This document shows positions 36,157 to 44,427 of a stretch of DNA of 64,000 nucleotides, one piece after another (the first letter of the stretch is position 1; each line of letters begins with the position of its first letter). Both the position numbers and the translations under genes were made by a program. The DNA is from Rhizobium leguminosarum (GTDB lineage Bacteria > Pseudomonadota > Alphaproteobacteria > Rhizobiales > Rhizobiaceae). The stretch covers positions 62,001 through 126,000 of the forward strand of contig NZ_LWBS01000011.1 in assembly GCF_001652265.1 (NCBI RefSeq), read 5' to 3'. The notes beneath the pieces were generated by a model. It saw only the letters and a program-made list of their open reading frames with translations. It ran no database searches and had not been told where the DNA came from.

Positions 36157-36882
36157 TCAGCCAATGACTTTGCCGAGGCCAATAATCTTGCGGAGAAAAG
36201 CGGCGAGATCGTCGGTGACGAAATCGATATGATCCTCCTCGCCGCTGGTTTTTTCCCACCATTCGACGACCGTCTCTTCCAGATTGCGCGGCACCAGCAG
36301 CACGGTCTGCATGCCGAGCGCCTTCGGTACGGTCAGGTTGCGCGGCAGATCCTCGAACATCGCCGCCTTGGTGGTCTCGACGCGCTTCAGCGCCGCGAAC
36401 TTGTCGTAGGTCGCCTGCGCCGGCTTCGGCACGTAGTCGGCAGCGACGATATCGAAGATGTCGTCGAAATGCTCGAGGATGCCGAGCGCCTCCGCCGTCA
36501 TTTCGGCATGCTTGACGCTGCCATTGGTGAAGATGAACTTGCGCCCCGGCAGCGCCTTGATCGCCTCGCCGAGTTCCGGCTGCGGCGTCAGCGCCGTGTA
36601 GTCGATCGCATGCGCCTTTTCGAGAAAGTCGTTCGGGTCGATGCCGTGGTGGATCATCAGGCCCTGCAGCGTCGTGCCATGGTCGAGGTAATATTGCTTC
36701 TGCAGCTTGCGCGCCTCTTCCCGCTCCATCTGCAAGAGTGCCGCGACATAGGCAGTCATGTTCTTGTCGATCTGCGCGAAGAGATTGACATGATGCGGAT
36801 AGAGCGTGTTGTCGAGGTCGAAGACCCAGTCTGTGACGTGCTCGAAATCGGTTTTATCAGGCGTGCGGTCGATCTTGGTCAT
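36157..36882 (-). CDS. Pyrimidine 5'-nucleotidase (HAD superfamily)
   Basis: 241 residues from the ATG at 36882; a longer open frame upstream runs through the ada promoter region and is not coding. HAD motif I is VFDLDNTLYPHH with the nucleophilic Asp. The cap domain contains REEARKLQKQYYLDHGTTLQG. Motif II FTNGSVKHAEM and motif III/IV FEDLPRNL complete the fold. The SDT1/Phm8-type family (TIGR01993) dephosphorylates UMP and CMP. Divergent from ada, 102 bp apart. A housekeeping phosphatase is the safest reading. Confidence 0.85.
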   Translation of the reverse strand: MTKIDRTPDKTDFEHVTDWVFDLDNTLYPHHVNLFAQIDKNMTAYVAALLQMEREEARKLQKQYYLDHGTTLQGLMIHHGIDPNDFLEKAHAIDYTALTPQPELGEAIKALPGRKFIFTNGSVKHAEMTAEALGILEHFDDIFDIVAADYVPKPAQATYDKFAALKRVETTKAAMFEDLPRNLTVPKALGMQTVLLVPRNLEETVVEWWEKTSGEEDHIDFVTDDLAAFLRKIIGLGKVIG

Positions 36883-36984
36883 GGCGGTCTTATGGCACGG
36901 CTTATCCGCCAAGGAAATCGGCAAGAAAGAATAGACGCCCGATTTTCGGCGGACGGCGCAGGCACGGAATGCTAGAAAGCGGTC

Positions 36985-38061
36985 ATGCTTTTCGAACTCC
37001 CCGATGATGATACGCTCTATGATGCCCTGATCGCGCGCAGCGCCGATTATGAGGGCCAGGCCTATGTCTGCGTCAAGACGACCGGCATCTTCTGCCGTCT
37101 GACCTGCCCGGCGCGCAAGCCGAAGCGGGAAAATACCCTCTTTTTCGATACGATCGCCGCCTGCATGCATTCCGGCTTCCGCCCGTGCCAGCGCTGCAGG
37201 CCGCTGGAGCAGCCGGGCAGGGAGCCGATCGTCGACGAACTGCTTGCCGCGCTCGACCGCGAGCCGCAGCTGCGCTGGACCGAGGATGAGCTCGTCCGCC
37301 GGGGCCACGATCCCTCGACCGTGCGCCGCGCCTTCAAACGCGGGCTCGGCATGACCTTCCACGATATCGTCCGCTATATCAGGCTGGGCGAAGCGGCCCG
37401 GCAACTGGCCGATGGCGCGCGCGTCATCGATGCGCAGCTCGAGGCGGGATATGACTCCGCAAGTGGTTTCCGGACGGCCTTTCAGCGGCTCGTCGGCAAG
37501 GCGCCGGCGCTGTCGCAGAACCGCGAACTACTCTCTGCCGACTGGTTCGACACCCCGCTCGGGCCGATGGTGGCCGTTGCCGACAAGACGCATTTGCACC
37601 TTCTCGAATTCCACGACCGCAAGGCGCTGCCGACCGAGCTCGAGGCGCTGCAGAAGCGTGTCCGCTCCTCGGTTGCGATCGGCCGGACGCCGGCGATCGA
37701 TCAGATCGACGCAGAAATCCGGGATTATTTCGAAGGGCGGTTGACGGTTTTCAGGACGCCATTGGCCCTTGGTGGCACGCCCTTCGAAAAGCACGTCTGG
37801 GCAAAGCTCATGGAGATTCCTGCCGGCCAGACGCGCGCCTATGGCGATCTCGCCAGGGAGATGGAAAGACCGGACGTCGTGCGTGCCGTCGGCCGCGCCA
37901 ACGGCGCCAACCAGCTTGCCATCATCGTGCCCTGCCACCGCATTCTCGGCGCGGACGGCTCTCTGACGGGATATGGCGGCGGGCTATGGCGCAAGCAATG
38001 GCTGCTGCGGCATGAAGAGAAGATCAGAGCACAAGCACCTAACATGGAGGAGACGGCATGA
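36985..38061 (+). CDS. ada: Ada: methylphosphotriester-sensing regulator and O6-methylguanine-DNA methyltransferase
   Basis: Adaptive-response protein, 358 residues. The N-terminal zinc domain has four Cys at about 37, 41, 68 and 71 (TGIFCRLTCPAR; FRPCQRCRP). In E. coli, Cys38 of this quartet accepts the methyl group from DNA phosphotriesters and switches on transcription. An AraC-type HTH covers about 83-180 (MTFHDIVRYIRLGEAARQL). The C-terminal O6-alkylguanine methyltransferase has the PCHR acceptor Cys about 317, preceded by GRANGANQLAIIV. All parts are intact, so it should be active in both roles. It is coupled by an ATGA overlap to the next gene. Confidence 0.95.
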   Translation: MLFELPDDDTLYDALIARSADYEGQAYVCVKTTGIFCRLTCPARKPKRENTLFFDTIAACMHSGFRPCQRCRPLEQPGREPIVDELLAALDREPQLRWTEDELVRRGHDPSTVRRAFKRGLGMTFHDIVRYIRLGEAARQLADGARVIDAQLEAGYDSASGFRTAFQRLVGKAPALSQNRELLSADWFDTPLGPMVAVADKTHLHLLEFHDRKALPTELEALQKRVRSSVAIGRTPAIDQIDAEIRDYFEGRLTVFRTPLALGGTPFEKHVWAKLMEIPAGQTRAYGDLAREMERPDVVRAVGRANGANQLAIIVPCHRILGADGSLTGYGGGLWRKQWLLRHEEKIRAQAPNMEETA

Positions 38062-38828
38062 ACCAGATTGAAAAGGCCAAGGCATTCGACGCATTGCACC
38101 GCAAGGGCAACCCCGTGGTTCTCTACAATATCTGGGATGCCGGCACGGCAAGGGCCGTCGCCGATGCCGGCGCCAGGGCGCTTGCCACGGGAAGCTGGTC
38201 TGTCGCCGCTGCCCACGGTTATGCCGACGGCGAGAAGCTGCCCATGTCGGTGCTGGTCGAAACGGCGAAATCGATCACCGCTGTCATCGATCTGCCGCTT
38301 TCGGTCGATTTCGAAGGCGCCTATTCGGCCGAGCCTGAGGGAGCGGCCGCCAACGTCGCCAAGCTGGTGGATGTCGGCGCCGTCGGCATCAATTTCGAGG
38401 ATCAGGTGATCGGCGGTGGCGGGCTTTATCCGGGCGAGAGGCAGGCGGCCCGCATCCGCGCCATTCGCGCCATGGCGGAAGGTAAGGGCATTCCCTTCTT
38501 CATCAACGCTCGCACCGATCTCTTCCTGGCCGAGAGCGATCTTTCCAAACATGCCGGTCTGGTGGACGAGGCGATTGAGCGCGGCAAGGCCTATGCGGCG
38601 GCCGGCGGCAGCGGCTTCTTCGTTCCTGGCTTGATCGATCCCGCCTTGATCGAGAAGATCTGCGCGGCATCGCCGCTGCCGGTCAACATCATGATGCGGA
38701 CAGGCGCCCCGGATGTGAAGACGCTCGCCAAGCTCGGCGTCGGCCGCGTCAGTTATGGTCCGGGGCCTTACCGGTCGATGATGGAAAAGCTGAAACAGGA
38801 GGCGGCGGCGATCTATAGCCCGCTCTGA
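38058..38828 (+). CDS. Isocitrate lyase / PEP mutase family protein
   Basis: 256 residues of the ICL/PEPM TIM-barrel family. Motifs: LYNIWDAGTARAVADAGARA, strand VDFEGAYSA, and metal-binding NFEDQVIGGGGLYPGE with Glu-Asp. INARTDLF is the substrate-binding strand. The classical KKCGH catalytic loop of isocitrate lyase is absent, so it is more likely a C-C or C-P lyase such as oxaloacetate or 2-methylisocitrate-type, or a phosphonate-related enzyme. It overlaps the ada stop by 4 bp (ATGA), so expression is tied to ada; the reason is unknown. Confidence 0.85.
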   Translation: MNQIEKAKAFDALHRKGNPVVLYNIWDAGTARAVADAGARALATGSWSVAAAHGYADGEKLPMSVLVETAKSITAVIDLPLSVDFEGAYSAEPEGAAANVAKLVDVGAVGINFEDQVIGGGGLYPGERQAARIRAIRAMAEGKGIPFFINARTDLFLAESDLSKHAGLVDEAIERGKAYAAAGGSGFFVPGLIDPALIEKICAASPLPVNIMMRTGAPDVKTLAKLGVGRVSYGPGPYRSMMEKLKQEAAAIYSPL

Positions 38829-38896
38829 CGCCGAATGTCCGAGGGCCGCAGATCTCGTGCGAAAGGCTGCGGCCCCGGAATGAAATCCCGTTCCGC

Positions 38897-40045
38897 TCAG
38901 GAACGGAAGCGCAGATTCCGTCGCGTCAGCTGGCTGACCGAGGTGCAGCCCATCAGCTTCATGCCGCGCTCGATCTCGGTGCGCATCGTCTCCAGTGCCC
39001 GTTCGACGCCGGGCTGTCCGGCAGCGGCAAGCGGGAAGAGATAGTAGCGCCCGAGCCCGACGGCCTTCGCCCCCAGCGACAGCGCTTTAAGAACATGCGT
39101 TCCCCGCTGCACGCCGCCATCCATCATCACGTCGATCCGGTCGCCCACGGCGTCGACGATCTCGGCCAGCTGGTCGAATGCGCTGCGGGAGCCGTCGAGC
39201 TGGCGCCCGCCATGATTGGAAAGCACGATGCCGCTGCAGCCGATCTCAGCCGCGCGCTTGGCGTCTTCGACCGACATGATGCCCTTCAGGCAGAATGGTC
39301 CGCCCCATTCGCGCACCATCTCCGCCACGTCGTCCCACGACATCGAGGGGTCCAGCATCTCTGTGAAGTATCGGCTGATCGACAACGCGCCGCCATCCAT
39401 CTTGACGTGGTTTTCGAGCTGCGGCAGCCGGAAGCGCTCGTGCGTCAGCCAGTCGATTGCCCAGGAAGGCTTGATCGCGAACTGGGTCACGCCGGCAAGA
39501 TTGAGCTTGAAGGGAATGGCAAAGCCCGTGCGCTTGTCGCGCTCGCGGTTGCCGCCGGTGATGCTGTCGACCGTCAGCATCATCGCCTGCACGCCGGCAT
39601 TTTTCGCCCGCGCCATCATCTCGCGGTTGAGGCCGCGGTCCTTGTGGAAATAGAACTGATAGACCTGCGGCCCGCTGCTGATCCGTCTGGCTTCCTCCAG
39701 GCTGATCGTGCCGAGCGAGGAGACGCCGAACATCGTGCCGTGTTTTGCCGCCGCCGCCGCGACCGCCCGCTCCCCCTGGTGGTGAAAAAGGCGCTGCAAT
39801 GCCGTCGGCGAGCAATAGACCGGCATTGCGAGCTTCTGCCCCATGACGGTCACCGACATGTCGACCTCGGCCACACCGCGCAAAACGTCAGGCACCAGAT
39901 CGCAAGCCTCGAAGGCGGCCGTATTGCGCCGGTACGTCACCTCGTCATCGGCACCGCCGTCGATATAGTCGAATATCGGCCCGGGAAGACGCCGTTTGGC
40001 CATGCGCCGGAAATCGTGAAAATTATAGCAATCTGTCAGGCGCAT
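38897..40045 (-). CDS. FMN-dependent alpha-hydroxy-acid oxidising protein (L-lactate dehydrogenase type)
   Basis: 382 residues. The FMN-binding TIM barrel of the LldD/glycolate-oxidase family starts YNFHDFRRMAKRRLPGPIFDYIDGGADDE. The FMN pocket has MPVYCSPTALQRLFHHQGE, and the catalytic His with flanking Asn/Arg is in LSNHGGRQLDGSRS. It oxidises an L-2-hydroxyacid, probably L-lactate, passing electrons to quinone or oxygen. The substrate cannot be fixed from sequence. No LldR or LldP neighbour. It is tandem to argB, 67 bp downstream of it, but functionally unrelated. Confidence 0.9.
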   Translation of the reverse strand: MRLTDCYNFHDFRRMAKRRLPGPIFDYIDGGADDEVTYRRNTAAFEACDLVPDVLRGVAEVDMSVTVMGQKLAMPVYCSPTALQRLFHHQGERAVAAAAAKHGTMFGVSSLGTISLEEARRISSGPQVYQFYFHKDRGLNREMMARAKNAGVQAMMLTVDSITGGNRERDKRTGFAIPFKLNLAGVTQFAIKPSWAIDWLTHERFRLPQLENHVKMDGGALSISRYFTEMLDPSMSWDDVAEMVREWGGPFCLKGIMSVEDAKRAAEIGCSGIVLSNHGGRQLDGSRSAFDQLAEIVDAVGDRIDVMMDGGVQRGTHVLKALSLGAKAVGLGRYYLFPLAAAGQPGVERALETMRTEIERGMKLMGCTSVSQLTRRNLRFRS

Positions 40046-40112
40046 TTTATCCTCGATACCCTGTTCCCGTGTGAGAAAGATCCGCCCTTCGTGGTGAAGG
40101 GCGCAGCCTCGA

Positions 40113-41000
40113 TCAGGGAACGATCAGCGTTCCGACGCCGTGCTCGGTGAAGATCTCGAGCAGCACGGAATGGGCAGTCTTGCCGTTCAGGATAACGACA
40201 CCCTGCACGCCGGCTTTGATCGCATCGATGCAGGTCTCGACCTTGGGGATCATGCCGCCCGAAATCGTGCCGTCGGCGATCAGCGCATGGGCTTCGGCGA
40301 CGGAAAGCTCCTTCAGGAGCTGACCGTTCTTGTCGAGCACGCCCGGCACATCGGTCAGGAACAGCAGCCGGGTGGCGTTCAGCGCGCCGGCAATAGCGCC
40401 GGCAAAGGTATCGGCGTTGATATTGTAGGTGGCGCCGTCACGGCCGGGGGCGACGGGCGCGATGACCGGGATCATCTCGGAGCGGGCGAGCAGATCGAGC
40501 AGCGTCCGGTCGACCTCGACCACTTCGCCGACGAAGCCGAGGTCGAGCACGCGCTCGATGTTCGAATCCGGATCCTTTACGGTCTTGCGCGCCTTTTCGG
40601 CGAAGACCATGTTGCCGTCCTTGCCGCAAAGGCCGATCGCCCATTCGCCGGTCTGGTTGATGAGGGCGACGATTTCCTTGTTGATCGAGCCGGCGAGCAC
40701 CATCTCGACGATCTCGACCGTCTTCTGGTCGGTGACGCGAAGCCCCCCCTCGAATTTCGATTCGATGCCCATCTTGCTCAGCATGGCGCCGATCTGCGGG
40801 CCGCCGCCATGAACGACGATCGGGTTGACGCCCGATTGCTTCAAGAGCGCGATGTCGCTGGCAAAGGCCTTGCCGAGCTCGGGATTGCCCATGGCGTGGC
40901 CGCCATATTTCACGACAATCGTCTTGTTCTCGTAACGCTGCATGAAGGGCAGGGCCTTGGCCAGAAGCCGTGCCTGCATTTCGCTTTCGGTTTCGTTCAT
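40113..41000 (-). CDS. argB: Acetylglutamate kinase
   Basis: Second step of arginine synthesis: phosphorylates N-acetyl-L-glutamate. 295 residues from the ATG at 41000. Amino-acid kinase fold with [11 protein letters not shown] (phosphate-binding Lys and Gly-Gly), VVHGGGPQI, the [10 protein letters not shown] active-site strand and [14 protein letters not shown]. The N-terminal extension ([19 protein letters not shown]) is of the arginine-sensitive NAGK type, the N-helix hexamer form. Upstream in-frame codons to 41186 have no conservation. Monocistronic by context, divergent from the ECF sigma operon. Confidence 0.97.
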   Translation of the reverse strand: MNETESEMQARLLAKALPFMQRYENKTIVVKYGGHAMGNPELGKAFASDIALLKQSGVNPIVVHGGGPQIGAMLSKMGIESKFEGGLRVTDQKTVEIVEMVLAGSINKEIVALINQTGEWAIGLCGKDGNMVFAEKARKTVKDPDSNIERVLDLGFVGEVVEVDRTLLDLLARSEMIPVIAPVAPGRDGATYNINADTFAGAIAGALNATRLLFLTDVPGVLDKNGQLLKELSVAEAHALIADGTISGGMIPKVETCIDAIKAGVQGVVILNGKTAHSVLLEIFTEHGVGTLIVP

Positions 41001-41143
41001 GGGAACCCCGCAGAATTGTTCGCGGCCTTTTATCGCAAGTTTCTGACAGAGGGAATAATCCAGAGGGCAATAGTTTTTCGTATCTGTCGCGGAACCGGAC
41101 GCCGTTACCGTCCGGCGCAGGCAAGCTTGAGATGAGGAACGGC

Positions 41144-41683
41144 ATGCAAGGCGATGAGATCGCAGACCTGATCGGCCGCGTCGCACTCGGCGATCGCAGG
41201 GCTTTCGTGGCCCTCTACAACCAGACCGGACCGAAACTTTTTGCGATCTGCCTGCGTATCTTGAAGGATCGCACGGAAGCCGAAGAAGCCCTGCAGGAAG
41301 TCTACATCAGCATCTGGCAACGCGCTCGCAGCTTCTCCGCCGCCGCCGGTTCGTCCTCGGCATGGCTCGCCGCGATTGCCCGCAACCGGTCGATCGATGC
41401 GCTGCGGGCGCGCAAGCCCATCGCCGACGAATTGGATAGGGTCTATGATCTTGCCGATGCCGGACCCGACCCGGAAAGACAGACGATGACGAAGGATGAA
41501 GGAAGGCGGATTGACACCTGCATGGAAGAGTTGGAAGCTGATCGTGCGGTCGCGGTGAAACGGGCTTATGTCGAAGGGCTGAGCTATCAGGAGCTGGCCG
41601 ATCAGTTTGGTGTCCCGCTGAACACGATGCGGACCTGGCTCAGGCGCAGCCTCTTGAAACTGAGAGAGTGCATGGAACGATGA
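41144..41683 (+). CDS. ECF-family RNA polymerase sigma factor (SigK/RpoE-like)
   Basis: 179 residues from the ATG at 41144 (GAGGA 5 bp upstream); an ATG at 41132 would add four residues. Region 2 is [20 protein letters not shown] with [15 protein letters not shown] for core and -10 recognition. Region 4 HTH is [32 protein letters not shown] for -35 recognition. The overlapping downstream gene is an RskA-type anti-sigma factor, which would hold this sigma at the membrane until a signal arrives. The target genes probably include itself and the fasciclin gene that follows. Confidence 0.9.
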   Translation: MQGDEIADLIGRVALGDRRAFVALYNQTGPKLFAICLRILKDRTEAEEALQEVYISIWQRARSFSAAAGSSSAWLAAIARNRSIDALRARKPIADELDRVYDLADAGPDPERQTMTKDEGRRIDTCMEELEADRAVAVKRAYVEGLSYQELADQFGVPLNTMRTWLRRSLLKLRECMER

Positions 41684-42399
41684 CATCGCCCGACAAAAGC
41701 AAGGGAGACCGCTCCCGCGACGAGGTTCTCGCCGGCGAATATGTGCTTGGCGTCCTATCGATGCAGGACCGTCGGGTGGTCGAAGAGCGGATGCGCCACG
41801 ACCGGCCCTTCGCTGCGATTGTCAGCCGCTGGGAAACCAACCTCTCCGCCTTCAACGACGAGTATGAAGGTGTCGCTCCGAACCGGGAAACCTTCAAGCA
41901 GATCGAGGCGCGGCTTTTCGGCGATGGCCAAAAGCCCGCATCCTTTTCGCAAGGGCTTTGGAATTCCGCCGTTTTCTGGCGCTCGCTGAGCTTCGCCTGC
42001 ATCGTCGTCGCCGTCAGTGCCGTCATCTTCGCCTCCGGCATGGTGCCGCAGCCGCAGGGGCCGGCACCGCTGGTGGCTTCGCTTTCAGGCCAGAACAGCA
42101 CCATCAATCTTCTCGCCTCCTACGAGCTGCAGAGCGGCCGGCTGAAGATCGTGCCGGTCGCCGCCGGCAAGCCGGCGGAGAAATCGCTGGAACTCTGGCT
42201 GGTCCCGGGCAGCGGCCTGCCGAAATCGCTCGGCGTCTTCCAGCCGGGCGAAAGCGGCGAACTCGTCATTCCCGCCGATCTGCGCAGCCAGGTCGCCGGT
42301 GGCGCAACACTTGCCGTCAGCCTCGAACCCTTCGGCGGCTCGCCGACCGGCCAGGCGACCGGCCCGGTGATCGCAAGCGGGCCCCTGCGCCGACCATAA
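41680..42399 (+). CDS. RskA-type transmembrane anti-sigma factor
   Basis: 239 residues starting four bases before the end of the sigma gene (ATGA), so the two are made together. The N-terminal cytoplasmic domain (about 1-100) carries LAGEYVLGVLSMQDRRVVEERM and RWETNLSAF, the sigma-binding helices. There is no Cys/His zinc motif, so it is not a ZAS anti-sigma. One membrane helix (about 104-122) is followed by a periplasmic RskA domain (LELWLVPGSGLPKSLGVFQPGE ... GATLAVSLEPFGG). RskA factors release sigma by regulated proteolysis; the proteases are not in the window. Confidence 0.9.
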   Translation: MTSPDKSKGDRSRDEVLAGEYVLGVLSMQDRRVVEERMRHDRPFAAIVSRWETNLSAFNDEYEGVAPNRETFKQIEARLFGDGQKPASFSQGLWNSAVFWRSLSFACIVVAVSAVIFASGMVPQPQGPAPLVASLSGQNSTINLLASYELQSGRLKIVPVAAGKPAEKSLELWLVPGSGLPKSLGVFQPGESGELVIPADLRSQVAGGATLAVSLEPFGGSPTGQATGPVIASGPLRRP

Positions 42400-42432
42400 T
42401 CTGCGTCGGCCATAAATCATTTTCTCCTGCCT

Positions 42433-42458
42433 GAAACTCTTCCGCGCGGCCCTCCGTA
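42433..42458 (+). promoter_or_regulatory. Candidate ECF-type promoter of the fasciclin gene
   Basis: GAAAC at 42433-42437, a 17-bp spacer, then CGTA at 42455-42458, an AAC/CGT pattern like many ECF promoters, about 66 bp before the fasciclin ATG. The match is short and could be chance. Confidence 0.3.
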
Positions 42459-42523
42459 GTTCGAAATGTCCGGACGACGCTCAGGCATAAAGCCCGCGGA
42501 TGGTGTCCGGTGAGGAGAAAATC

Positions 42524-43078
42524 ATGATCAAGTCCGTATTCCGCGGCTGCGCGCTCGCCGCTGCCATGTCCGCTGTCGCCTTCGCCGCCGCGAAAAACCC
42601 GGTGGTTGGCGGCGCTGCGATGTTCGCTAGCAAGAACATCATCGAGAACGCCGTGAATTCAAAGGATCACACGACGTTGGTCGCAGCCGTCAAGGCCGCC
42701 GGCCTGGTCGGCACGCTCGAGGGCAAGGGTCCTTTCACCGTCTTCGCGCCGACCAACGAAGCTTTCGCCGCGCTGCCGAAAGGCACCGTCGATACGCTGC
42801 TGAAGCCGGAAAACAAGGCGACGCTGACCAAGGTTCTGACCTGCCACGTCGTTGCCGCCGATGCGATTGCCAAGACCGTTGCCAAGATGATCAAGGATGA
42901 CGGCGGCGAGCACGACATCAAGACCGTCGGCGGCTGCGTGCTGAAAGCCAAGGAAAACATGGGCAAGATCACGCTGACCGATGAAAACGGCGGTGTCTCC
43001 CATGTGACGATCGCCGACGTCAAACAGTCGAACGGCGTCATCCACGTCGTCGACAAGGTGCTGCTGCCGAAGATGTAA
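42524..43078 (+). CDS. Exported fasciclin (FAS1) domain protein
   Basis: 184 residues with a signal peptide (about 1-22) and one FAS1 domain (about 40-184). Visible blocks are FTVFAPTNEAFAALPKG (H1) and the H2-like end VKQSNGVIHVVDKVLLP. FAS1 proteins mediate adhesion. In mycobacteria the FAS1 proteins MPT70 and MPT83 are controlled by SigK and RskA; here sigma, RskA and FAS1 genes are consecutive, which supports the same logic. A Cys in LTCHVV and one in GGCVLK could form a disulfide. Start: ATG 42524 rather than the in-frame GTG 24 bp upstream, which lacks a signal peptide context. Confidence 0.88.
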   Translation: MIKSVFRGCALAAAMSAVAFAAAKNPVVGGAAMFASKNIIENAVNSKDHTTLVAAVKAAGLVGTLEGKGPFTVFAPTNEAFAALPKGTVDTLLKPENKATLTKVLTCHVVAADAIAKTVAKMIKDDGGEHDIKTVGGCVLKAKENMGKITLTDENGGVSHVTIADVKQSNGVIHVVDKVLLPKM

Positions 43079-43149
43079 GCCCGCTCGTATCGGCAGACGC
43101 ATTGGGGCGCTCTTTGGGGCGCCCCAAACACAGATTGATGAGGTGGCTA

Positions 43150-43250
43150 GCGCATAACCCCGAAAATCGGAATCGATTTTCCGGGTTATGCGCAGATTCA
43201 AAATGATAGAGCGTCCTTAGCGCGTCTGAAAAGACGCGCGGCGCTCTATC
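43150..43250. repeat. Dispersed palindromic repeat, copy 5 (inverted orientation)
   Basis: Hairpin GCGCATAACCC / GGGTTATGCGC with inner GAAAATCG / CGATTTTC (43150-43193), linker AGATTCAAAAT, then hairpin GATAGAGCG ... CGCTCTATC with inner GCGTCTgaaaaGACGC (43205-43250). It is the reverse orientation of the 23870-23974 copy. It sits after the fasciclin gene and abuts the kinase remnant. Confidence 0.8.
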
Positions 43251-43380
43251 GGGCCGCTTCAGCTCTCGGGAAGAAGAGGCTGACACTCATGCCGGTATCA
43301 GGGGACGAGGTGACTTCAACCTCGGCGCGGGCGTTCTGTTTCAGCGCGTCATCAAATATTACTCGTGGCCACGGCTGCTC
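43246..43380 (-). pseudogene. C-terminal remnant of a sensor histidine kinase
   Basis: Minus-strand frame ending at a TAG (43246-43248) reads FDDALKQNARAEVEV then TSSPDTGMSVSLFFPRAEA. This matches the last strands and G-box-distal end of HATPase domains (typically SxxGxGTxVxLxFPxA). No N-terminal kinase sequence or start can be found upstream, and DALKQNARA lacks the expected preceding Gly-rich boxes. I read it as a broken gene whose stop codon lies within copy 5 of the repeat. Confidence 0.45.
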
Positions 43381-43595
43381 CCGCACAGCAGGAGAATTAG
43401 CGTTGCTTTAAAAGCGGCGGGCGCGCAAGCGCAATCAACGCCGGTCAGTCCATGCGTTCGCAGTCTCGGCCATTGACGCTTCCCTGGTGTGGGTGAATGC
43501 GCAGCACGCCTTCGGCTATGCTGCAGCGCGCGATCTGCAAGCCCGCCATTTCAGACGCGCTTTAAATCTCGAGCCTTGGCGATAGCGTTGTGATC
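43381..43595. other. Gene-free stretch, probably decayed sequence
   Basis: No complete gene, RNA or terminator seen. A short minus-strand frame around 43446-43550 (MAGLQIARCSIAEGVLR) is open for about 34 codons but has no recognised family. With the kinase remnant and repeat it makes a 500-bp degraded interval between the fasciclin and cold-shock regions. Confidence 0.4.
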
Positions 43596-43820
43596 TCAGC
43601 GGGCCCTGGCGCGTTTCGCAATGAGGGCAGAGGTGGCCGACACCCGGTTACTCCGTTCCCTCGCAAGCCGGGCCTCCCGAAGCCGCAAGGTCTTTGCCTG
43701 TTGCGACTGGGCGTCGGATTCGAGCTCTTCGGCCGCCTGGTTCTTCGCGAAAAACTGGGTCTGGACGTTGCCGAAGGCGATCTCCGCCCGCTGGCGAGAT
43801 TTGCTGTATGTTTCTGTCAT
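43596..43820 (-). CDS. Small conserved-type protein of unknown function downstream of cspA
   Basis: 74 residues from the ATG at 43820 (MTETYSKSRQRAEIAFGN). It is highly charged, rich in Arg, Ala, Glu and Gln, with no membrane segment and a predicted long helix. It ends KRARAR and looks like an RNA- or nucleic-acid-associated small protein. I have the impression of similar short proteins next to cold-shock genes in rhizobia, but do not know a function. It lies on the far side of the cspA terminator, so it would be reached only by read-through or its own promoter. Confidence 0.6.
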   Translation of the reverse strand: MTETYSKSRQRAEIAFGNVQTQFFAKNQAAEELESDAQSQQAKTLRLREARLARERSNRVSATSALIAKRARAR

Positions 43821-43864
43821 GTTGGCTCCGATACTCGTGGGCTCGACACGCGAGCGAAAACAAA

Positions 43865-43889
43865 AAGGCCAGGCAAATCGCCTGGCCTT
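43865..43889 (-). terminator. Intrinsic terminator of the cold-shock gene
   Basis: On the minus strand, stem AAGGCCAGGC / GCCTGGCCTT (10 bp, 5-nt loop) followed by TTTTTG. It is 64 bp after the cspA stop. Confidence 0.88.
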
Positions 43890-43952
43890 GAATGGATAAC
43901 GTGCTTCCGGCAGTGCCAGTACATCCGTGGTCAAAGGAAAGCAGATACCGAT

Positions 43953-44162
43953 TTAAGCGTTCTGGAGATTGCAAGCGGACATCTTGCCCGACTTGTTGTC
44001 ACGCTCGAGGTCGAAGCCGATCTTCTGGCCTTCGACGAGTTCGCGCATTCCGGCGCGCTCGACGGCGGAGATGTGAACGAAGGCGTCAGCGTCGCCATTG
44101 TCAGGCTGAATGAAGCCGAAGCCTTTGGTGGAATTGAACCATTTAACTGTGCCAGTGGTCAT
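43953..44162 (-). CDS. cspA: Cold-shock protein, CspA family
   Basis: 69-residue single cold-shock domain that binds single-stranded RNA and DNA and prevents RNA structure. RNP1 is KGFGFIQP and RNP2 is DAFVHIS. It starts at the ATG at 44162 ([17 protein letters not shown]); the 13 further upstream codons are spurious. The sequence upstream to about 44340 is a long, A/T-rich leader of the kind found before cold-inducible csp genes. Rhizobia have several paralogues, so cspA is a family name here. Confidence 0.92.
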   Translation of the reverse strand: MTTGTVKWFNSTKGFGFIQPDNGDADAFVHISAVERAGMRELVEGQKIGFDLERDNKSGKMSACNLQNA

Positions 44163-44427
44163 GATGATGAACCCTTTCATAGCAATATTGAAGAGCCGCA
44201 ACGCCGAGGCGATGCGGATGGTGATAGCGATTTTTGAAAGGAAGTTCGTTCAGATCGCGGTGCCAATCGCGCGATAACCAAGCCAGCAAGCAAAATTCGA
44301 TGATCGCTATCTAGCTCAACGCACCCGCGTTGTCAACCATTGGTTTTATGGTGGCGCATAGTTCAACTTTTGGATGTCGCTGAGGCATTTACACCAAACC
44401 GAGCGCCGCGCCCGGGGCGCACGCCCT

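Noticed and set aside
36883..37404. N-terminal extension of the pyrimidine nucleotidase
   Set aside because: The extra 174 codons lie antisense to ada and before a good ATG at 36882.
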